A DNA stretch of 64,000 bases, taken from NCBI GenBank assembly GCA_964643075.1, contig CAZXQO010000026.1:1-64000 (forward strand). The letters run 5' to 3'. This stretch comes from Desulfocucumis sp964643075. Lineage in GTDB: Bacteria > Bacillota > Desulfotomaculia > Desulfotomaculales > Desulfocucumaceae. Below the pieces are notes generated by a model. It ran no database searches, was not told the DNA's origin, and saw only the letters and a program-made list of their open reading frames with translations. A program made the position numbers and the translations under genes. Below are positions 15,993 to 23,486 of this stretch, in pieces; position 1 is the stretch's first letter; each line of letters opens with the position of its first letter.

Positions 15993-17360
15993 ATGTTTAA
16001 GAGAATAAACAATAGATTATTAAGCATAACACTGTTGGGGATATTAGTTCTTTGTAGTGTTTTACTCTTCTCTGGCTGCGGAAAAAAGGATCAGACAACC
16101 AATACCCAAGCCGGTGAAGGGGGAAAAATTGATGTGGCTGCGGGGATTCTACCTCAAAAGTACAAGGGAACTACTATATCAATCTTGACCACCAACCAGG
16201 TTATAGAAAAGATTGTGCCTGAATTTGAAAAAGCCACGGGCATTAAAGTACAGGTGTCTACCATGTCCTATACGGACGTACACAATAAACTGGCCCTGGA
16301 TTTTGCCGGCAAGACAGGTACATACGATGCATTTGCGTATGCTTATCAGTGGTACGGTGAATTTGTGGATGCCAACCATGCTATCGAGCCCCTTGATAAT
16401 TGGGCCCAAAAGCCGGGCTTTCCGGAATTGAAGCTGGACGATTACATACCCACGGCGCTGAACACCTATGGCAGGCACAATGGCGTTCTGTACGGCCTGC
16501 CCATTGTGGGCGATGTTGAGTTCCTGATGTACAACAAGGCGATGTTAGAAAAGGCAGGCTTTAAAGAAGCGCCAAAGACATGGGATGATTTAGCTAAAAT
16601 GGGCAAATCGTTGACCGTTGACACCAACGGAGACGGAAAACCAGACCAGTACGGATTCGGATTGATGGGCGGCAGGTCGGCCCAGGCAGCCGGAACATTT
16701 TTCAATCTTTTCTACGCTCACGGCGGAAAGGTATTTGACAATGAGATGAAACCCCAGTTTGACAGCCCGGCGGGAGTGAAGGCCCTTTCCATAATGGCCG
16801 GGGATTTGAAAGCCATTTCGCCCCCCGACTGCAACACCTGGGACTTCCCCGAAAATATGAACGCATTCATGCAAGGGAAAACAGCTATGGCACTTTTCTG
16901 GCCCGGTGCTGCCGGACTGGTAAAGGACCCCACAAAATCTAAAGTTGCCGGCCAGGTAGGTTTCGCTCTTTCTCCCAACAACAGCTCACTCTTGGGGGGA
17001 TGGGCCATGGGGATTAATAAATATTCCCAAAATAAAGAGGCTGCTTATCTGTTTATCAGCTGGCTGACAAGTCCTGAAACACAGATAAAGTATGCCAGAG
17101 CCGGTGGAGGGCCGACAAGAAAGTCCGTCCTCTATAACGAAGAACTGGTTAAACAATACCCCTGGTTCCCGATAATCGCCGAAAATATGGCCGTGGCCAA
17201 ACCCTTCCCGAATATCCCCGAAACCGAGGAAATAATCAGGTACTGCTATGAAGCGGGAAATGATGTGGTCACTGGAGCAAAAGTACCTGCCGAGGCGGCA
17301 AAGGAATTAAATGACAGGACATACAAACTGATGGCGGACCACGGATACATTAAAAAATAG
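15993..17360 (+). CDS. ABC transporter substrate-binding lipoprotein (CUT1 family)
   Basis: A 455-residue extracellular solute-binding protein. Its N-terminal signal peptide ends in the lipobox LFSGC, so Cys (about residue 30) is lipidated and anchors it outside the membrane. The mature part is a family 1 sugar-binding protein (TISILTTNQVIEKIVPEFEKATG). ATG 15993 lies 9 bases after TAGGAGG; ATG 15987 is too close at 3 bases. A 14-bp GC-rich hairpin directly follows the gene. Confidence 0.9.
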   Translation: MFKRINNRLLSITLLGILVLCSVLLFSGCGKKDQTTNTQAGEGGKIDVAAGILPQKYKGTTISILTTNQVIEKIVPEFEKATGIKVQVSTMSYTDVHNKLALDFAGKTGTYDAFAYAYQWYGEFVDANHAIEPLDNWAQKPGFPELKLDDYIPTALNTYGRHNGVLYGLPIVGDVEFLMYNKAMLEKAGFKEAPKTWDDLAKMGKSLTVDTNGDGKPDQYGFGLMGGRSAQAAGTFFNLFYAHGGKVFDNEMKPQFDSPAGVKALSIMAGDLKAISPPDCNTWDFPENMNAFMQGKTAMALFWPGAAGLVKDPTKSKVAGQVGFALSPNNSSLLGGWAMGINKYSQNKEAAYLFISWLTSPETQIKYARAGGGPTRKSVLYNEELVKQYPWFPIIAENMAVAKPFPNIPETEEIIRYCYEAGNDVVTGAKVPAEAAKELNDRTYKLMADHGYIKK

Positions 17361-17366
17361 TTTAAA

Positions 17367-17399
17367 ACAGGGAGCGGGGGGATTACCCCCGCTCCCTGT
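17367..17399 (+). promoter_or_regulatory. GC-rich hairpin between binding protein and permease genes
   Basis: ACAGGGAGCGGGGG (17367-17380) pairs perfectly with CCCCCGCTCCCTGT (17386-17399), with no T-run after it. In ABC operons such a hairpin commonly protects the binding-protein mRNA and lowers permease expression. The AGGGGGG ribosome site of the next gene lies just outside the stem. Confidence 0.6.
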
Positions 17400-17415
17400 C
17401 AGGGGGGCAACACGC

Positions 17416-18297
17416 GTGGCTAAAAAAATTAAGGTAACAGTTTGGTGCCTGCTGCCGGTATCCCTGATAATTATCTCGGTGGTGCTCCTGCCGGTTATAT
17501 TCGCTCTGTTCGTAAGTTTTCATCAGCTGGATCTGTCCACCGGCTGGCATTTAATATACACCGGACTGAACAACTATTTAGAAACTCTCCGGGATAAATA
17601 CTTCTGGCAGGCCATTTACCGCTCAATACTGTTTATTCTCGTAACAGTGCCTGTTGAAGTGTTGGCGGGGCTGATGATTGCTTTGCTGCTGCACCGGGAT
17701 ATTATAGGCGGAAGGTTGTGGAGGGTACTGATAACTATTCCGATGATGGTAACCCCGGTTGTGGTAGCCACGCTCTGGAAAATAATTTATAATTCCGATT
17801 TTGGTATTTTAAACTGGATCATAGGCTGTGCGGGCATAAGCCCAAAAATATGGCTGGGTAATCAAACCCTGGTGTTTTTTTCCCTGGCGTCAGTGGAAAT
17901 ATGGCAGTATACCCCCTTTCTTGTTCTTTTCTTCCTTGCCGGCCTGCAGGCCATTCCCGGTGAGTTATATGAAGCGGCCCATATTGACGGCGCCTCCGCA
18001 AGTCAGATATTCAGATATATAATCCTGCCATATCTAAAAAACACCATTGTGCTGGGTGTGATATTCCGGGTAGTGGATGCATTCAGGATATTTGACATTG
18101 TAATAGCTCTAACCAACGGAGGTCCCGGAAGAAGTACAGAATTTGTCAGTGTTTATACATATTCCACCAGCTTCAGGGTCTTTAAGCTGGGTATGGCGTC
18201 CGCCCAGAGCTTTATTCTAATGCTTATAACCCTCATCATCGCACTGCCGCTTATATATCACCTTACCCGAGGCTTAAAGGCGAGACAGGAGGCATGA
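17416..18297 (+). CDS. ABC transporter permease, MalF-like
   Basis: A 293-residue inner-membrane permease with about six hydrophobic segments and the cytoplasmic EAA loop (EAAHIDGASASQIFRYIILPYL region, near 193-213) that contacts the ATPase. It starts at GTG 17416 after AGGGGGG. It pairs with the next gene to form the membrane channel. Confidence 0.88.
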   Translation: MAKKIKVTVWCLLPVSLIIISVVLLPVIFALFVSFHQLDLSTGWHLIYTGLNNYLETLRDKYFWQAIYRSILFILVTVPVEVLAGLMIALLLHRDIIGGRLWRVLITIPMMVTPVVVATLWKIIYNSDFGILNWIIGCAGISPKIWLGNQTLVFFSLASVEIWQYTPFLVLFFLAGLQAIPGELYEAAHIDGASASQIFRYIILPYLKNTIVLGVIFRVVDAFRIFDIVIALTNGGPGRSTEFVSVYTYSTSFRVFKLGMASAQSFILMLITLIIALPLIYHLTRGLKARQEA

Positions 18298-18301
18298 GTT
18301 A

Positions 18302-19120
18302 ATGAGTAAAATAAAAAGCATTGCGCTGTCTTTGATAGGCATAACAGTGGTTTTGGTTTATATTGCCCCTATAGTCTGGCTGGTTTTAATTTCGCTGCAG
18401 AATGAAGTGGATATTTTTTCTCTGCCGCCTAAAATAGTGTTTAAGCCGCAGCTCATTCATTATCAGAATTTGTTTGCCAGCAGCCAGGTGATTGACTATT
18501 TCAAAAACAGTATTATTATATCCCTTTTAACCACGGTTTTGGCTCTTATAGCTGGCTCGCTGGCGGCCTACGTCTGTGCCAGGTTTCCTTCATTTATTAC
18601 CAGGGGCTTTATTATAAGTTTGTTTTTATTACGCATGCTGCCTGCCATTGCAGTGGCCGTTCCTATATATTTGATTGCCGCAAAAATTGGTCTTTTAGAC
18701 AGTTATTTAAGCTTAATCATGGTTTATATTTGCGTTGTCATTCCAGTGGTTGTACTGATGATGCAGAATTGTTTTATTGAAATCCCCTCAGCTATGGAGG
18801 AATCCGCGATGGTGGACGGATGTACACGTTTGCAAAGCTTTTTTTGGATAACCCTGCCGCTGGCTGCCCCAGGTCTCGTGGCAACGGCTGTTTTTGCATT
18901 TATAATGTCCTGGAACGAATTTCTATTTGCCTTAATTCTGACCGGAAGATATACTCAGACGCTGCCGGTGGGGGTAATGCAATTTTTTACAGATAAAGTA
19001 ACTCAATGGGGCGAGATAGCTGCCATGGGAGTGTTAATGATTTTGCCGGTGGTTGTTTTTACATTTTTTGTGCAGAAATACATAGTGAAAGGACTGACTA
19101 TGGGAGCGCTGAAAGAGTAA
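18302..19120 (+). CDS. ABC transporter permease, MalG-like
   Basis: A 272-residue permease with six predicted membrane helices and an EAA-like loop (EESAMVDGCTRLQSFFWITLPL region, near 162-183). It begins 4 bases after its partner gene, so translation is coupled. It is the last gene of the importer. Confidence 0.88.
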   Translation: MSKIKSIALSLIGITVVLVYIAPIVWLVLISLQNEVDIFSLPPKIVFKPQLIHYQNLFASSQVIDYFKNSIIISLLTTVLALIAGSLAAYVCARFPSFITRGFIISLFLLRMLPAIAVAVPIYLIAAKIGLLDSYLSLIMVYICVVIPVVVLMMQNCFIEIPSAMEESAMVDGCTRLQSFFWITLPLAAPGLVATAVFAFIMSWNEFLFALILTGRYTQTLPVGVMQFFTDKVTQWGEIAAMGVLMILPVVVFTFFVQKYIVKGLTMGALKE

Positions 19121-19309
19121 AATTAGTATTTAATTATAGAGAGCAGGAATTGCAAATTATGGAGTGATCCGGGATATATGCCATCACCCCGGCTTAAAAA
19201 AATAAAAAAGTTGGGTAGCAGGTCAGGAACTGGCCGAATAAATGCCCTGGGGAGCTTGGTCCGTCGTGGCCTGCGATGAACCAGTATGCTCAGTAACTTT
19301 GCTTATGCA

Positions 19310-19346
19310 AAAGAAGCCCCTTCCTGAGCGTAGCAAAGGGAGGGGT
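19310..19346 (-). terminator. Weak terminator after the YyaL-like gene
   Basis: Read on the minus strand, CCCCTCCCT pairs with AGGAAGGGG with one mismatch (19345-19317) and is followed by CTTCTTTTG. Confidence 0.35.
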
Positions 19347-19363
19347 GGTTTGCATTATTGGCA

Positions 19364-21415
19364 TTATGACTGAAGTATCCTGTTGACTTCCGCTATATCG
19401 TCCACGGGCTGCCCGCAGGCAAAATTCTGGCAGGCATAATACATGGTTTTGTTCTCCGGTACGGGCATTGCCCGGGTGAAGGGTGCGATGGCCTCCAGTT
19501 CACGGTAATCTTCCCCCTGAAGGCGATACAAAAAGACCGCTTCAGGTGAAAAAATACGATTTAAGCTTTGCAATTCCCTGTGAATATCCGCCTTATTCCG
19601 GCCGGAAACCACTACCACTTCCCTGCCCGGGGTTGTGGCAAACAGAAAGGACATTAAAAAGTGGGTGTGGCTGGCTGGGTAGCCATTTATGTTGCCGGAG
19701 AAACTTTCAAACATGGTTTCGGCCATGGAGGCAAAATCATCGCGTCCGGTAATCCTGGACAGCCGGAGCAGGTTGAGGGCGGACACGGAATTCCCCGAAG
19801 GCGTGGCGCCGTCGTAAACTTCCTTGGGCCGGGCCAGGAGTTCCTCACCGTCGCTGCCGTAAAAGAAATACCCCCCGTTTTCAGCGTCCCAAAACAGGCG
19901 GTTTTGATCCTCCTGCAGCTCCAGTGCGTGCGTTAGCCAGAACGGTCGCTGGTCGGCCTGGTACAGCTCAATCATAGCCCAGATTAAAAAGGCGTAGTCG
20001 TCAATATAGGCCAGGTAGGCCGGTTCGCCGTCCCGGTAGCGGGCCAGCAGGCGGCCATTCTTGTTGCGCAGCCGGGAAAGTATGAATTCTGCGGCCCGGA
20101 TGGACGTATTGAGGTATTTTTGATCCTGTAATATAGCGTAACCTCTGGCCATAGCCGCTATCATCAGGCCGTTCCAGGAAGTGAGTATTTTGTCGTCCTT
20201 GTGGGGATGAATTCTTTTTTCCCTAACGGGAAATAGTTTTTGACTGGCCTCTGCCAGCGTTTTCTCCCATTCCTCCGGACCCATGCCCGGGTCAAAGGCT
20301 CTGGTATTTGCGTAGATGCGGTTCAGAATGCTGTGTCCTTCAAAGTTACCTTTTTTCGTTACATCATACCAGCGGCAAAACAGATCTCCGGTTTCTTCTC
20401 CCAAAACCTGCTTTATTTCTTCAGGCATCCAGACGTAAAATTTGCCCTCCACACCCTCAGAGTCGGCGTCTTCCGCTGAGTAGAAGCCTCCTTCAGGAGA
20501 AGTCATGTCCCGCATAACATAGGTAAAAATCTCCCGGGCCACCCCGGCATAAAGCTCCTTGCCGGTGATCTGGTACGCCTCCAGGTAAACCATGGCCAGT
20601 AGCGCGTTGTCGTAGAGCATTTTTTCAAAATGAGGCACCAGCCACTGGCGGTCCACGGAGTAGCGGGCGAATCCGTAGCCCAGGTGGTCGTATATTCCTC
20701 CGTCATGCATGGACTGCAGGGTCTTTTCCACCATGGCCAGTGCTTCCTCGTCGCCTGTCTTCTTCCAGTAGCGGAGCAGAAAGGCCATGTTGTGCGGGGT
20801 AGGGAATTTGGGAGCGCTGCCGAAGCCGCCATACTCCGGATCGAAATTCTTTCCCAGGGTTAGGCGGGCTTTTTTAAGGGTATCCTCCCCCAGTTTACCG
20901 GAGCTGTCAGCGTGGAATTGAGGCTTTATGGCCTCGGAGATTCTTTCCCCGATATTAATTATCTCACTTTTATCACTGTTCCACTTTTCCTGAATCTGTT
21001 CCAGTACATCCATCAGCCCGGGCCTGCCGTAGCGGCTGTGCTTGGGGAAATATGTACCGGCAAAAAAAGGCTTTTTGTCCGGAGCCATAATCACCGTCAG
21101 TGGCCACCCGCCGCTGCCGGTCATGGCCTGGCACACCGTCATGTATATGTGATCAATATCGGGCCTTTCCTCACGGTCCACTTTAATAGGTATAAAAAAT
21201 CTGTTCAGCAATGCCGCCACTTCTTCGTCCTCAAAGGATTCCCTTTCCATTACGTGGCACCAATGACAGGTGCTGTAACCTACACTAAGGAATATAGGAC
21301 AGTCTCGCCTCAGGGCATCCTTAAAGGCTTCTTCCCCCCATGGATACCAGTCAACCGGATTGTTTTTATGCTGAAGCAAATAAGGGCTTTTTTCATTTGC
21401 AAGCCTGTTAGCCAT
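19364..21415 (-). CDS. Thioredoxin-domain protein of the YyaL/SSP411 (DUF255) family
   Basis: A 683-residue protein. The N-terminal thioredoxin-like domain (about 1-165) contains the family signature NPVDWYPWGEEAF and a redox CHWC motif near 50-53. The remainder is an alpha/alpha six-barrel like glycoside hydrolase/epimerase folds (HLGYGFARYSVD, ILTSWNGLMIAAMA). The family is widespread (Bacillus YyaL, human SPATA20), but its reaction is not established. It is monocistronic here. Its GGGAGG ribosome site lies in the right arm of a 9-bp hairpin (21420-21450), suggesting translational control. Confidence 0.88.
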   Translation of the reverse strand: MANRLANEKSPYLLQHKNNPVDWYPWGEEAFKDALRRDCPIFLSVGYSTCHWCHVMERESFEDEEVAALLNRFFIPIKVDREERPDIDHIYMTVCQAMTGSGGWPLTVIMAPDKKPFFAGTYFPKHSRYGRPGLMDVLEQIQEKWNSDKSEIINIGERISEAIKPQFHADSSGKLGEDTLKKARLTLGKNFDPEYGGFGSAPKFPTPHNMAFLLRYWKKTGDEEALAMVEKTLQSMHDGGIYDHLGYGFARYSVDRQWLVPHFEKMLYDNALLAMVYLEAYQITGKELYAGVAREIFTYVMRDMTSPEGGFYSAEDADSEGVEGKFYVWMPEEIKQVLGEETGDLFCRWYDVTKKGNFEGHSILNRIYANTRAFDPGMGPEEWEKTLAEASQKLFPVREKRIHPHKDDKILTSWNGLMIAAMARGYAILQDQKYLNTSIRAAEFILSRLRNKNGRLLARYRDGEPAYLAYIDDYAFLIWAMIELYQADQRPFWLTHALELQEDQNRLFWDAENGGYFFYGSDGEELLARPKEVYDGATPSGNSVSALNLLRLSRITGRDDFASMAETMFESFSGNINGYPASHTHFLMSFLFATTPGREVVVVSGRNKADIHRELQSLNRIFSPEAVFLYRLQGEDYRELEAIAPFTRAMPVPENKTMYYACQNFACGQPVDDIAEVNRILQS

Positions 21416-21419
21416 AAAA

Positions 21420-21450
21420 AATAACCTCCCAAAATCTATTTGAGGTTATT
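21420..21450 (-). promoter_or_regulatory. Hairpin that sequesters the ribosome site of the YyaL-like gene
   Basis: In the minus-strand mRNA, AATAACCTC (21450-21442) pairs perfectly with GAGGTTATT (21428-21420) across a 13-base loop. GGGAGG, the only ribosome site for ATG 21415, spans the loop end and the second arm, so the folded form should block translation initiation. Confidence 0.6.
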
Positions 21451-21740
21451 ATCTCTAAAATAACTTACAAAAATATGAACAGCCCTTTGCAAATTCATTG
21501 CAATGCAGTAACGATCAGGACTTACAGGAATTGTTTTGTCCAATTTATTAAGCGTTTACAACTCCCACAGTTGGTCTCCTTGTCAAGTGAATGATGATAT
21601 AAACTTGAATAGAACTGGGATTATGAGGCTTAAATATATTGGTAGTAGAAGGAGTGATTGCTATAATTTGCCTAAGCAGGTATTTATATTAAAAATAGCG
21701 TTGTCAATAACCCCGTTCCCGTGACACCTCCTAAAACAGC
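21451..21740. other. Intergenic region with one 25-bp repeat
   Basis: No gene recognised. It contains the minus-oriented 25-bp repeat at 21702-21726 close to the 3' end of the next minus-strand gene. Confidence 0.5.
21702..21726 (-). repeat. 25-bp GC-rich repeat, copy 1
   Basis: Reads TGTCACGGGAACGGGGTTATTGACA on the minus strand, given here only to define the unit: ends TGTCA/TGACA are inverted, core ACGGGGTTA. Plus-strand copies lie at 23180-23204 and 26180-26204. Confidence 0.7.
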
Positions 21741-22430
21741 TTACTTATTATTATCCAAAGCACAAGAAAGTGTCGACATCTGATTCAATAATTTATTTAT
21801 CTGATTTAACATATATGCTTGGTGCATTTCAGTAATATTATCCTTGACTAGATTTACAATTTCATCTGTTGTCTTAACTGATAGTCCGTATTCTTTCCTG
21901 AGTTTATTTTCCAGCATATCGGGGCTATATTTTCTTTCGCTAACATCAACATATAAACCTTTAATAAAATGCAATACACGATTGCCCATTTCTGCATTTT
22001 CGAAACCAGTTAATTTAAGAAATTCATTAAAGGGAATTTGCATATAATCATTGAAAAGTAACATTTTATTTAATATAAATTCAGCTACTTTGCGAATGTT
22101 TTCCCTCTCCATACTAGAAAGTAGCTTAGCATCTAAATATGGTATTGCAAGGGCCTTGCAAAAAGAACAAAGAGTGCCGATAACAATTTTATCCAACCCA
22201 AAAGAAGTTAGCGTTTTATTTACTGATTCCTTGTCGTCGTTACTTTCAACAATAAGGCCTACAACGCTTTGTATAAAATCAAAGAAATCAGCCTTATCAT
22301 CATCAGACAATATAAGTTCATTGTTTTTGTTGTTGAGGAAGTCTAATGCATTAATTTGACTGTTTTGCTCTAGTGAGTTAAACCAATCACACATTCTGTG
22401 AATTTTATTGGCAGGCACTCCACATTTCAA
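21741..22430 (-). CDS. Unrecognised protein encoded with an HTH regulator
   Basis: A 229-residue, mostly helical, acidic and lysine-rich protein without signal peptide or membrane segment. I do not recognise the family. Its start (ATG 22430, AGGAG six bases upstream) overlaps the 3' end of the HTH gene by 26 bases, so the two are translationally coupled. A/T content is well above that of the housekeeping genes, suggesting acquisition. Two-gene units of an XRE regulator plus an unknown helical protein are common in toxin-antitoxin and phage-regulatory modules, but no toxin signature is visible. Confidence 0.6.
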   Translation of the reverse strand: MKCGVPANKIHRMCDWFNSLEQNSQINALDFLNNKNNELILSDDDKADFFDFIQSVVGLIVESNDDKESVNKTLTSFGLDKIVIGTLCSFCKALAIPYLDAKLLSSMERENIRKVAEFILNKMLLFNDYMQIPFNEFLKLTGFENAEMGNRVLHFIKGLYVDVSERKYSPDMLENKLRKEYGLSVKTTDEIVNLVKDNITEMHQAYMLNQINKLLNQMSTLSCALDNNK

Positions 22431-22959
22431 CTCCTATCCTTGGAATTTCTGGACTCTTTCTATAGGTGCTTTTCATGAAGTCGTTCTTTAATACTTTTTG
22501 CAAATCAGTTAAGTCTTTCATGTGACCATGATGATGAGATTCAACATGCAAGATAATATGTGGCTTGCTTTTCTTGTTGACAGCTTCTGTTAGTAATTTA
22601 ACCTGATCGGTAAGTTTATTTAAGGCTATTTCCAAATCTACAACCTTATTAATAACATCCTGAGAAGTAATGTATTCCTGTGAATAATTTTTAGGGTAAA
22701 AATCGAACTCTGAATCTAAGGCATCGGCTATCTTGTATATGGTGTCAAGCCTGGGTAAGCTACCCTGATTTTCAATTCTTGCGATGGCGGATTGTTTTAA
22801 TCCTGCTCGATAAGCTAATTCGTTTTGAGTTAGGCTCTTATTTAATCGTGCTTTAATTAATTTAGCCGAAAAATCAGAACCAATTTTAAGTCTATCAAAA
22901 TCTTCTTCCGTATTCATTGACTTAATTATTGATTCAAAATCATTCCAGGACTTAGGCAT
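22405..22959 (-). CDS. XRE-family HTH regulator with C-terminal extension
   Basis: A 184-residue protein. Residues 34-88 form an XRE helix-turn-helix (LTQNELAYRAGLKQSAIARIEN). A coiled-coil-like segment (about 105-135) and a histidine-rich patch (HVESHHHGHMKD) follow. GGAGG precedes ATG 22959. It is the first gene of a coupled pair. Upstream, candidate operator symmetries are CATGAAA...TTTCATG (23061-23089) and the palindrome AATAACGTTATT (23116-23127). Confidence 0.7.
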   Translation of the reverse strand: MPKSWNDFESIIKSMNTEEDFDRLKIGSDFSAKLIKARLNKSLTQNELAYRAGLKQSAIARIENQGSLPRLDTIYKIADALDSEFDFYPKNYSQEYITSQDVINKVVDLEIALNKLTDQVKLLTEAVNKKSKPHIILHVESHHHGHMKDLTDLQKVLKNDFMKSTYRKSPEIPRIGVEMWSACQ

Positions 22960-23179
22960 CTTAATTTCCTCCCTGTCTCCTTATAAAGTCATCCATTAGT
23001 CCCCCTGTTGCCTTAGGGTGTTTACAAACTCGAGCACTGGACAGCATCCCTTTGAATCCTCATGAAATAATAAATCAAATTTTTTCATGAAGGCACCTTA
23101 TATTATAATTATTACAATAACGTTATTAAATAATACCACATTGGTTATAAAGACATCAAGAAAAAAATGCAGCCAAGGG

Positions 23180-23204
23180 TGTCAAGGGGGCGGGGTTACT
23201 GATA
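23180..23204 (+). repeat. 25-bp GC-rich repeat, copy 2
   Basis: Shares the TGTCA-AGGG-GCGGGGTTA core with the copies at 21702-21726 and 26180-26204; its right end is diverged (CTGATA). Confidence 0.6.
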
Positions 23205-23236
23205 GCAATATCTTTAATCCGCTTCGCCATGCTTGT

Positions 23237-23285
23237 AATCAAGGGGTTGTCGCCGTTACGGGCGATAATCCCTTGATTTAATTTT
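23237..23285 (+). terminator. Long perfect hairpin with T-rich tail
   Basis: AATCAAGGG (23237-23245) pairs with CCCTTGATT (23270-23278), and inside it TTGTCGCC pairs with GGCGATAA; TTAATTTTTG follows. It is a strong terminator-like structure with no plus-strand gene directly upstream. Confidence 0.5.
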
Positions 23286-23486
23286 TGTCGAAACAAGCAT
23301 TTGTCGAAGGAAATAGTAAATTAACGTCAAATTTTACTAAATAGGATAATCCGTTCCAGTAAATCTATAAAGGTAATTGGTAGGCGAATGTCCGGATGCA
23401 TCGTCAAATAATGGAGCCAGCACCGGGTTGGGAGCGCTGGAAGAGTGCTGTACAGTAATGAATTGAACAAGGAGAAGTCAAAGAAA

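Larger units (their letters stand above)
22960..23486. other. Intergenic region with palindromes, repeat and terminator
   Basis: No gene recognised. From left to right: inverted repeat CATGAAA/TTTCATG (23061-23067/23083-23089), perfect 12-bp palindrome AATAACGTTATT (23116-23127), the 25-bp repeat (23180-23204), and a long hairpin (23237-23278) with a T-rich tail. The first two probably belong to the promoter of the minus-strand HTH pair. Confidence 0.5.
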
